Shown here: positions 8,308 to 16,049 of the stretch, one piece after another | How positions within the stretch are numbered: the stretch's first letter is position 1 | How the letters are laid out: each line of letters starts with the position of its first letter | Source of the DNA: Flavobacterium gilvum | GTDB lineage: Bacteria; Bacteroidota; Bacteroidia; Flavobacteriales; Flavobacteriaceae | Direction: 5' to 3' | Assembly (NCBI RefSeq): GCF_001761465.1 | Contig: NZ_CP017479.1 | Coordinates: 4,154,001 to 4,218,000 of the forward strand | Length of the DNA stretch: 64,000 nucleotides | The notes under the pieces: model-generated | What the model saw: the letters and a program-made list of their open reading frames with translations, nothing else | Databases searched by the model: none | What the model was told of the DNA's origin: nothing | Position numbers and translations under genes: made by a program

Positions 8308-10883
8308 TGTCCTTTACTTTTAAGCTTTTTTAATATATCTTCAGCTGTAGTTAACCCTGCATAATTTGCATTTTCTTTGGTACTCTTTAATGTTTTATGG
8401 AGTTCACTATCTTTTAAATACTTATTCTCATTGCAGGATTGTTGAATACTACTATATGTGTTTTTACCATTCCCATCTAATTTCCAGATTTTCAAAATCA
8501 GGTCAATGGTACTTTTTAAAACAGGATCAGATGTATGCTGCTTATATTCTTCTAATTTATTTTTTTTCAACTCTCCTCCTTTAATATATTGAATAATCTC
8601 GTTTGTATTAGAAGACAAAGCTATGTTTTTTTGTTTCTGAGGTGCCTGCCTTTGTGGTTGTTCCAACGTATTTGTAGATGGAGTTTCTTTTTTTTGTGAA
8701 GATTTCTTTTCTTCCTCCTTAACATTTAACTCTTCATCTTTTAATGATTCTTTTGGCTTGAGAATATCATTTATAGCATCTGCAATTTCACTTAATGTTT
8801 TATTACTAACGTCTCCAAGATTTTTTCTAATCTCGTTATATTTAGTACTATCAATTTTCTGGATAGCTATTTCTAAATTCTGCTGTTCTAGTGAATAATC
8901 AAGTTTTAATAATTTTTTAAATTCTTTATCATTTATCAAATTTCTTTTGTTTATTGCATCTTCAATGCTTTTTATATTTTCTTTCCAATCATTATATTCG
9001 GTAGAGTCATTTTCTTTTTTACGACCCATAAACCAATCGAAAAGGCCTCTTTTCTTTTCAATAACTCCAGGATTTTGATGTTCCAAATCTTGTTTATATA
9101 TATTTAATGTATCTAGAAAAAGAGAATCTCCTTGAACATATTTTTGCATATGTACGGGAAATTCATAATGTGATTGAGGATTATCTGAATAGGATAATTT
9201 ATAAATCAAAGTAAATACAATTATAAAAACTGCTGCGATACTGCTAACTATCCAACACCATTTTGGAATTTTATTGTACCACATTTTTTTGAAAATAGCT
9301 TCATAATAACCATCATAATCTTTTGAAGATTGTTCTTGATATTTCCATTCAATAAATTTATATCCAAAATTAGGGTCACATCCAAATTCAGGTTTGTTTT
9401 TTTCATATTTACCAATCGGTTTATTTTTAAAACTTCTTTTACCAAATTTATTATTAATTATTAATTCAAATCCTTTATCATTCGGATATTCTATCAATTG
9501 CTTATTAATCAGTTTTATATCTTTCGGATTTTCATCTTTTGCTGGACAATAAGGAAAACTTTTACTTTCATGTTTATTACTCAAAATAGTAATATCATAT
9601 AATTTGTCAATATCTTCTCCAATAAATTCAGGTTCCTTACTATTAGAAAATAAATCTCCCTGTTGATTTTTAATCTGAATATTATAATCAAATACAAGTC
9701 CTTTGTCATCTTTGACTAAGAATGTTGCATTAATGTGTTCTTGTATAACTAAAACAATATTTCCAATTTGATTTTCAGGTAAAAGGTCTATATTACCTGA
9801 AAAGACACCCTTTTTAACTGAAATATCCCATCGTTTTATTAAATCCTCACCACTAAAGGTACATTCGTATTGATGTCCACCTATTTTCTCATATGGTTTC
9901 GTGCCAATCTGAATATCTGCCTCATCTATATAATTTCCCTTTCTATCTTTGATTTCGATAGATATGGTTTTAACTTTTGGTTCAGGGGTATTAAAAGCAT
10001 CGTATTTAATACTGATTTGATTATTTTTTAATTCTAAGTATTTATAGATTTCAGAATCAGGATTAGACAGGGTTCCTTTTGCTTGTATAGGCCAAAAACA
10101 TCTTTCTTCTTTTGAATATTTGATTTCTACTTGCCATTTTGCCCTAATGCAATTGTTATTCTTCACATCAGTGCGTTCTTTACCATCTGCAATTATTGAT
10201 ACCCCTTTACTGCGGCTGTAATTGTCTAAGTAGTAGTATTCATTTTTCAAATCGATGTCTTTCAATTCTTCGCCAGAATTTGACAAAACATTAAGTGGAT
10301 TTTTTAAGTTATCTTTCAAATCAATACTTATAAAGAGAACTTGTTTGTAATCGCTATATTCTTCCTGAAAGGGCTTGTTAAAATATTCCTTTAATTCATC
10401 TTCATTTTTATAATATATAAATGCGGCATCTTTATTTCCTGATTCAAGTTCTTCGTTTTTTTGAATTTTAACTTGTTCTTTATATTCAGTTAAAAGAGCA
10501 TTCACAAAATCCCAGTCTTCTCTAATGAGGGTTTTTTCACCTCGATTTAGATAATTATTTTTAATATAATTATTTGAATATTTTTTTGACAACTCGCCAA
10601 GTAGACTTATAATTTCTTCTCCTTTTAATATTTTATTGTAATTTAAAAAAAGTGAAAATGCTATAATCCCCAAAGCATTACTACGCTGTGTATCTTTTAC
10701 AATGGTATATTTTGTGTATACAGTACCGTTTGCAGTGAAAGCTATAGAAAAAGCAGATTGCCCTAATGAATTATCATTATTTGCCCCACTTCTCATATCT
10801 TTCGCAATTAAATAAGCTAGATCTTCATTTGTCGTATACAAAGTACGATAACCATCTTTAGTTGCGTGAATTACTATATCCAT
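8304..10883 (-). CDS. 859-aa inner-membrane protein with a GAP1-N-like N-terminal domain
   Basis: The first 230 residues (MDIVIHATKDGYRTLYTT, GQSAFSIAFTANGTVYTKYT, RSNALGIIAFSLFLN) resemble the N-terminal domain of GTPase-associated proteins described in NTP-dependent conflict systems (GAP1-N type). That match is from memory and needs a profile search. Residues 240-480 look like beta-sandwich modules. At about 480-535 a small beta domain with GYKFIEWKY and YYEAIFKK lies just before the single TM segment (about 543-563, WCWIVSSIAAVFIIVFTLIY). A charged, low-complexity E/K/Q linker and a helical tail follow. It sits 6 bases after the GTPase gene and overlaps the next gene by 4 bases. The direct GTPase neighbour supports the GTPase-associated reading. 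Confidence 0.6.
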   Translation of the reverse strand: MDIVIHATKDGYRTLYTTNEDLAYLIAKDMRSGANNDNSLGQSAFSIAFTANGTVYTKYTIVKDTQRSNALGIIAFSLFLNYNKILKGEEIISLLGELSKKYSNNYIKNNYLNRGEKTLIREDWDFVNALLTEYKEQVKIQKNEELESGNKDAAFIYYKNEDELKEYFNKPFQEEYSDYKQVLFISIDLKDNLKNPLNVLSNSGEELKDIDLKNEYYYLDNYSRSKGVSIIADGKERTDVKNNNCIRAKWQVEIKYSKEERCFWPIQAKGTLSNPDSEIYKYLELKNNQISIKYDAFNTPEPKVKTISIEIKDRKGNYIDEADIQIGTKPYEKIGGHQYECTFSGEDLIKRWDISVKKGVFSGNIDLLPENQIGNIVLVIQEHINATFLVKDDKGLVFDYNIQIKNQQGDLFSNSKEPEFIGEDIDKLYDITILSNKHESKSFPYCPAKDENPKDIKLINKQLIEYPNDKGFELIINNKFGKRSFKNKPIGKYEKNKPEFGCDPNFGYKFIEWKYQEQSSKDYDGYYEAIFKKMWYNKIPKWCWIVSSIAAVFIIVFTLIYKLSYSDNPQSHYEFPVHMQKYVQGDSLFLDTLNIYKQDLEHQNPGVIEKKRGLFDWFMGRKKENDSTEYNDWKENIKSIEDAINKRNLINDKEFKKLLKLDYSLEQQNLEIAIQKIDSTKYNEIRKNLGDVSNKTLSEIADAINDILKPKESLKDEELNVKEEEKKSSQKKETPSTNTLEQPQRQAPQKQKNIALSSNTNEIIQYIKGGELKKNKLEEYKQHTSDPVLKSTIDLILKIWKLDGNGKNTYSSIQQSCNENKYLKDSELHKTLKSTKENANYAGLTTAEDILKKLKSKGQ

Positions 10884-10889
10884 CTCTAT

Positions 10890-12227
10890 TTATTTATTAA
10901 ATACATCCAATATACTCTCACCTGTTGGAGCAATTCTTCGCATTAAAATATCAATAATATTTTCAGCTGTTTCTGGATTAAAATCACATATTTGCTCAAA
11001 ATAAACTGTGCCAATAGAAAATGGGGTTCCTAATATCCTTTTACCATTTATGCTATGCTTTTTACATTTATCTCCCAATGAATTAACAAAACTTGTGTAA
11101 TTTTCATTAAGATATTGACTAATTTGATCTTTTTTTGAGTTTTTATCCTCAGGCATTAAATCACTTTTTGTGACTACAACATATACAGCATCTGTTGTTT
11201 TTCCAAAAATATTATATTCAGGATTATTGAAAAAAGTTGCTGCTGCATTTAAATAGTTGGCTTGTGTATATCCATCCTGATCTGCGTTATTTTTTTTATC
11301 GTAATCGACAAAAAAGAAATGCATCTTGCGATTATTTCCCTTTAAATAGTTAATTAAAGTATCAAAAGTCTCTTGGTGATGAATAGTTGGTAATTTTTTG
11401 CTTGCATTTTTGTAAAGAAAACATTGAAAAATCTCTCCACTCAATTCAACAAGTGAAACAGATCTAGCGTTTGTTTCTTTCTTCTTTTTTAAAGTAAATG
11501 GAAGATACTGTGTTTTTTCAGTGGGTGTACCTGTAGGTAAAATAGTTATATTTTCAGCAAAAAGATTCTGTAATTGTAACATATAATTATAACCTGGACC
11601 TTGAGCAATCTCTGAATAACCTTTCTTGCCAGCTGTACTTAAAACTGCCGATAGCGCTGTAGTTTTACCTGAACCTCGAATACCCCAAAAATAAACTTCT
11701 GTAAATCCATCAGGAATTGACTTTGGGGTTTCTCCTAATGTAAAATTGGGCGCCGAATCATTTTTAATCAATCTGTTAATTACTTCTTTAGGAATACCTT
11801 TTTGAATTAGTACGTCAGCTGTTAACAAGCCATCTGACAAATAGTCTCTAATAGTATCAACAGGAAAATCATTTGGGTTTTGGATAATAGAATTTAAAAT
11901 ATCTTCCTTTTCCTTTTCTCTTTCAATACGTTCCTTTTCTAATTTAGATTTTAACTCACTTGCCTCTGAAATATATTTGCCATTTGGGTGATTGTCAATG
12001 TATTCTTTATAACTTATTTCAGTGCGTACTTTACTACAATTATTCCAAGCATCATCATCTTCTTTTTCTCGACTCTTTTGTAATTTTGTTATAGCTTGTC
12101 TCTTTGAAGCATCTAAATCACCAGTATTTCTTAATTCATCAAGAGTTACAATTCCTTGATTGATAAAATCAAAAAGTTGATCAGCTGAGAAACTATCTAT
12201 GTTGCTAAATATAAGGTTTTTGTCCAT
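10890..12227 (-). CDS. P-loop GTPase, DO-GTPase2-like, with duplicated helical module
   Basis: The GTPase domain is visible in the C-terminal 270 residues: P-loop GIRGSGKTT at about 181-189, a G3-like VELSGE after the second strand, and a G4-like VVVTKSD at about 349-355. It resembles the double-GTPase (DO-GTPase2) family known from bacterial conflict operons. The N-terminal 170 residues hold two copies of a short helical unit (LFDFINQGIVTLDELRNTG and IRDYLSDGLLTADVLIQKG) flanking YKEYIDNHPNGKYISEA, a TPR-like repeat common in Bacteroidetes, and a charged coil. No TM segment is present, so it is cytoplasmic. It lies between a four-TM protein and the GAP1-N-like membrane protein, its probable partners. 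An AAA or ABC role is unlikely given the TKSD motif. Confidence 0.7.
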   Translation of the reverse strand: MDKNLIFSNIDSFSADQLFDFINQGIVTLDELRNTGDLDASKRQAITKLQKSREKEDDDAWNNCSKVRTEISYKEYIDNHPNGKYISEASELKSKLEKERIEREKEKEDILNSIIQNPNDFPVDTIRDYLSDGLLTADVLIQKGIPKEVINRLIKNDSAPNFTLGETPKSIPDGFTEVYFWGIRGSGKTTALSAVLSTAGKKGYSEIAQGPGYNYMLQLQNLFAENITILPTGTPTEKTQYLPFTLKKKKETNARSVSLVELSGEIFQCFLYKNASKKLPTIHHQETFDTLINYLKGNNRKMHFFFVDYDKKNNADQDGYTQANYLNAAATFFNNPEYNIFGKTTDAVYVVVTKSDLMPEDKNSKKDQISQYLNENYTSFVNSLGDKCKKHSINGKRILGTPFSIGTVYFEQICDFNPETAENIIDILMRRIAPTGESILDVFNK

Positions 12228-12247
12228 TTTCTTATTGATTTCCTGAT

Positions 12248-13180
12248 TTATAATTCCACTTCATATTTTGCGGTTTCTAACGCTCCAGTACCCCGAGAGT
12301 CACGTTTTGTTATAAAGTATGACAGAAGCATTAGAAAGTAAACTAAAATTGCCAACACAATAGAGAATGGAGAAGGTGTGCCAAGCGTTGTAAAGTGATT
12401 TTTTACATTTATGAAAGAAAGACTCGGGTTTAGGCTAAATTTAGGGTATATCTCATTCAGTGCTGTTTTTTTAGAAAAGCTTACAAGTTGATTTAAACTA
12501 TTGGATGTATTTGTTTCTATGCTGTTTATTACATCAACCAAGCTTATGGGTTCCCAATCATTAACACATTTTCGAGCACTTGCCAACCAAGTAGAATCAT
12601 TAGTTTTGATTTGACTGAAGTTTGGAGGAAGCAACAGGTATTTAATTTTATCAATTTGGATATTTTTTTGTGTAGAAAGTGAAACAGCACCACTTTTATT
12701 AATACCAAATCTAGCTAATACAGTTGGTTGTCCCCCTTTATTAAATATTGCGACATCAAGTTGTCTACTGTATATATAAACTCTATTTTTAACATATTGT
12801 TCATATTCAACGTATATATTTTCGGCTTGATTTATGTTGTCATTAAGTTTGCTTTTAATTGTTTTTTCTTGCGCTGAAACCACTAAATAATGTGAAAAGA
12901 GAAAATAAGTAGAACAGGCCATAAACACTGTGAACAAAACCAATAAACTTTTTTCTAAAATATAATTATTTTTGAAATTACGTTTTGTTTCTTTCAGCTT
13001 TTTTGCTCCAAGTGATGTTCCTATCAACAGCAATATTATTGATACAGCAATAATTATACTTTTTCCTTTATCGCCCAATGTATAAAAGTTGGCACCTAGA
13101 AAACAATAATAACCAAATATAACAGCTGTTAATAAGTTAATAACGACTGCTAATGAAAATTTTAATTGTTTCGGATTCAT
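12248..13180 (-). CDS. Four-TM inner-membrane protein of the SrfB/SrfC operon
   Basis: Four hydrophobic segments are visible: about residues 9-31 (LAVVINLLTAVIFGYYCFLG), 40-58 (IIIAVSIILLLIGTSLG), 79-101 (LLVLFTVFMACSTYFLFSHY) and 272-292 (IVLAILVYFLMLLSYFI). Between TM3 and TM4 lies a soluble domain of about 170 residues, predicted on the periplasmic side from the positive-inside rule (RNFK and KKLKETKR are cytoplasmic). I recognise no family. It is spaced 29 bases from the protease gene and 20 bases from the GTPase gene. A membrane core or signal-transmitting subunit is a reasonable inference, not shown. Confidence 0.65.
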   Translation of the reverse strand: MNPKQLKFSLAVVINLLTAVIFGYYCFLGANFYTLGDKGKSIIIAVSIILLLIGTSLGAKKLKETKRNFKNNYILEKSLLVLFTVFMACSTYFLFSHYLVVSAQEKTIKSKLNDNINQAENIYVEYEQYVKNRVYIYSRQLDVAIFNKGGQPTVLARFGINKSGAVSLSTQKNIQIDKIKYLLLPPNFSQIKTNDSTWLASARKCVNDWEPISLVDVINSIETNTSNSLNQLVSFSKKTALNEIYPKFSLNPSLSFINVKNHFTTLGTPSPFSIVLAILVYFLMLLSYFITKRDSRGTGALETAKYEVEL

Positions 13181-13209
13181 TTTTTTTTAATGTTTAATAA
13201 TTTATTTTT

Positions 13210-16044
13210 TTATTTACGATTTCCAATGTCTTTTAATTCCCGATCTATTCTATCTAATTCTTGCTGTAAACTTTCGCGTTTTTGCAAAAGGGAATTTCTT
13301 CTTTGATTGATGGAAGCATTAGGAGGATTTTGATTAGTACTGCTATTTCCCAATGTAAATGACCCGATATGTAAAGTATTGTCTTCTTTCTTTATACGCC
13401 CTTTATAAATTTCAGTTTTCCCACTATATTTTACTTGAATAGTATATGGAGTTTCGTTTATGTTGGGCTCTTGTTTTTTATAATACCTAAGATATACGTT
13501 GTAAGTTCCATTTGGAGCCCCATGATTAGGCCAGAATATATTTTCGATTGGATTTTTACTGTCAGGGTATTCTACATTCATATCAATTTCAAGTTGTCCT
13601 CCACTTGTAATGTTTTTATTTTTGAACCAAACTACTTCTCCTTTCGGGTCAGTACAATACAAGTCCAAATCATTGTAATTATTCCAATTTAAAAGTATTT
13701 GTACATCTCCCGTTGAAGGCTTAGGAGTACAATCAATCCCTTTACCCGACTTCACCATTTGCAAGGCTTTGTCTAACTGAATCAACTTCCCTATATTACC
13801 TTGAGTGGGTAATCCTGTGTTTTGCAAAATACAAATAATTTGTTTGGAGGTAAGAGAGCTTTTTAGACTTTTCATCAGAGCAACTGCACCGGAAACAATG
13901 GGTGCAGCCATACTTGTACCATCCATTGTCTGATAATTATTAGAGCCTACTGTACTGTATATGCCAACCCCAGGAGCTGAAATCTTAGAATAAGAGCCAT
14001 AATTACTGAAATTAGCTTTAGTAACGCTTTGACTGTCTTTGTTAACTGCCGAAACTGTAATGAATAGTTCAGGTCGTTGCAAGGCTTCTATACCTGCCAA
14101 AACATTTTCGTTTCCGGCTGCTACCACAATAGTTGAATTATGACTTGCAGCAATTCTCATTATTTCACGCCACAACCGCTCTTCTTCTTTGAAATGATTT
14201 TTTATCAGATCCTTTTGTGCACTTTCAGGAGCTCGAGAAAGTCCACTAAATTGCCCCCCTAATGAAACGTTTATTACATCTGCTCCCTGATATAAAGCAT
14301 ACAATATACCATCCAATACGGAAGTTGTTGTCATTATACCTTTTTCATTCGCTACCTGAACAGGCATAAATTTACAGTTGGGTGCAATACCACAAATACC
14401 TTGTCCATTGTTTGCAATTGCTAATGCCGTTCCTGCAACGTGAGTCCCGTGATCTATCTTTTGAGGAAAAATATCATTTGAATGTTTCCATACATTATAA
14501 GGTTGCACTACTTTACTATTTAATTCCGGGTGTGTTAGATTGAAACCATTATCTACAATAGCAATAGTGATTTTTTCAGAACCACGGGTAATATCCCATG
14601 CTTGAGGTGCTTTTATTTTCTTGAGATACCAATTTTTATTATTATCTTTAAAATCAGGGTCATTAGGATTATAGGTTCCTTCTAACAAAGTTTCGTCAAA
14701 GACAAAGAGATTGTAATCAGGCTTAAATTTTTCCGGAATTTCTTTTTTCAACTGCTCACGTTTTTCCGAAGGAATTTCGATTTGCAATCGCTTTACTACA
14801 TTGTCGTAATAAACCACCTTATAATTTGCATCCGGGTATTTTGCTTTGAAATCTTTGGCAAAATCCATAATAGATTTGTCTTCATTTTCCATCAGGATAT
14901 TCAGACGGTTGCCTATAATTGATGGATTTCCAGGCTTTATCTCAGGATTTTCATCTATTGGAGGCAATACACCTTGATTTGGAGGTAATATATCTTTGAA
15001 AGCCGGTGGAGTAGGTACTGGTTTGTAAGGATCGTGAGGATCATAGATTCCTCCTCCATTACCAACACGAGGATCCTCTTTTACCCAAGAGGAATCATTA
15101 TCACCAAGAGCAGCACCACCTCCCAAGTTGAGTCCATTACAACTACGAAATAGCCACGAAAACAACAATAGCAAAAGAAAAATTAATAGCAACCATAACA
15201 GCCATTTTAAGCATCCTTTACCTGTAAACAACATTTTTAGCCAATTCCAAAAACGTAGATACCAAGGTATTTTTGGTATAATAGGCGGTACATAGGGAGG
15301 CGGAACCTGAGGCGTCATTTCTTTTGCTTTGTATTGTGCCGTAAATTCTTTATCGTCTGTAACCTCATACCCATCCGGGTTTTCATCCCAACCAACAAAT
15401 TCGTAACCTTCATGTGGTTCAACTTTGGGTAGATCTTCAACGGAAATCAACTTATTTGGTTGTTTCGAAATTTCATGGTCACCTTTCAAATTTCCATTGC
15501 TACCTACATTGAAAGTTATGGCAAAAAGTGGGATTTCATCCTCCTTCTTTGTCTTAGCATCCAAATCTCTCCAAATCTCGGTAATCTCAGCTCTTACATT
15601 ATCACGCAACTTCATTCCCCAAACACCTAAAACCACAATCTCATCATAACAATACACAAAGCGGTCATCTATATACTTAATTGATTTGGAAAGAAATTCT
15701 GCCTCATCAGTTTTGCCTGAATTTAGAAGGTTTTCAATTATAACATTGTAATGAGAAAGTGTTTCGCTCTTAATGGTTGAATACTTTACCAAATCATCAC
15801 CCTCCAGTTCAGATAAAAGTTGTGGTGTTTCATTGTGTTTTTTTCCATGAAAAGAAATTGTATCACCTTCTTTCACTGGGTAAGCTAAGAAATCCCGATA
15901 TTTATCATCAATGTATCTATTGATTATATTTGATACAGCCAATCTGTAAAGATCAAATAAGGAATTCCTTTGTATAAATTGGTTTGCCGTGAAATACTTC
16001 AATTCTGTACTGAGTAACTGTATTTTTCTTATTACTATAGCCAT
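13210..16044 (-). CDS. Membrane-anchored subtilisin-like (S8) serine protease
   Basis: The full S8 triad is present: Asp in IAIVDNGFNLTHPEL (about 494), His in DHGTHVAGTALA (about 533), Ser in DGTSMAAPIVSGAVAL (about 709); VVAAGNE carries the oxyanion Asn. Before it is an I9-like prodomain region (FKAKYPDANYKVVYYDNVV). The N-terminal 170 residues are unknown; residues of about 176-245 form a Flg_new/InlB-B-like beta-grasp module (FNVGSNGN, GYEFVGWDENPDGY, FTAQYK). A very hydrophobic TM (about 275-297) follows a Pro-rich linker. The C-terminal part has a DUF2135/YfaP-like beta domain (NDLDLYCTDPKGEV, GAPNGTYNVYLRYY) and a short coiled coil. Positive residues on the N side place the protease in the periplasm. 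Its gene starts 5 bases after srfC stops. Substrate unknown; a processing protease for the operon's own envelope parts is inferred. Confidence 0.85.
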   Translation of the reverse strand: MAIVIRKIQLLSTELKYFTANQFIQRNSLFDLYRLAVSNIINRYIDDKYRDFLAYPVKEGDTISFHGKKHNETPQLLSELEGDDLVKYSTIKSETLSHYNVIIENLLNSGKTDEAEFLSKSIKYIDDRFVYCYDEIVVLGVWGMKLRDNVRAEITEIWRDLDAKTKKEDEIPLFAITFNVGSNGNLKGDHEISKQPNKLISVEDLPKVEPHEGYEFVGWDENPDGYEVTDDKEFTAQYKAKEMTPQVPPPYVPPIIPKIPWYLRFWNWLKMLFTGKGCLKWLLWLLLIFLLLLLFSWLFRSCNGLNLGGGAALGDNDSSWVKEDPRVGNGGGIYDPHDPYKPVPTPPAFKDILPPNQGVLPPIDENPEIKPGNPSIIGNRLNILMENEDKSIMDFAKDFKAKYPDANYKVVYYDNVVKRLQIEIPSEKREQLKKEIPEKFKPDYNLFVFDETLLEGTYNPNDPDFKDNNKNWYLKKIKAPQAWDITRGSEKITIAIVDNGFNLTHPELNSKVVQPYNVWKHSNDIFPQKIDHGTHVAGTALAIANNGQGICGIAPNCKFMPVQVANEKGIMTTTSVLDGILYALYQGADVINVSLGGQFSGLSRAPESAQKDLIKNHFKEEERLWREIMRIAASHNSTIVVAAGNENVLAGIEALQRPELFITVSAVNKDSQSVTKANFSNYGSYSKISAPGVGIYSTVGSNNYQTMDGTSMAAPIVSGAVALMKSLKSSLTSKQIICILQNTGLPTQGNIGKLIQLDKALQMVKSGKGIDCTPKPSTGDVQILLNWNNYNDLDLYCTDPKGEVVWFKNKNITSGGQLEIDMNVEYPDSKNPIENIFWPNHGAPNGTYNVYLRYYKKQEPNINETPYTIQVKYSGKTEIYKGRIKKEDNTLHIGSFTLGNSSTNQNPPNASINQRRNSLLQKRESLQQELDRIDRELKDIGNRK

Positions 16045-16049
16045 AATTT

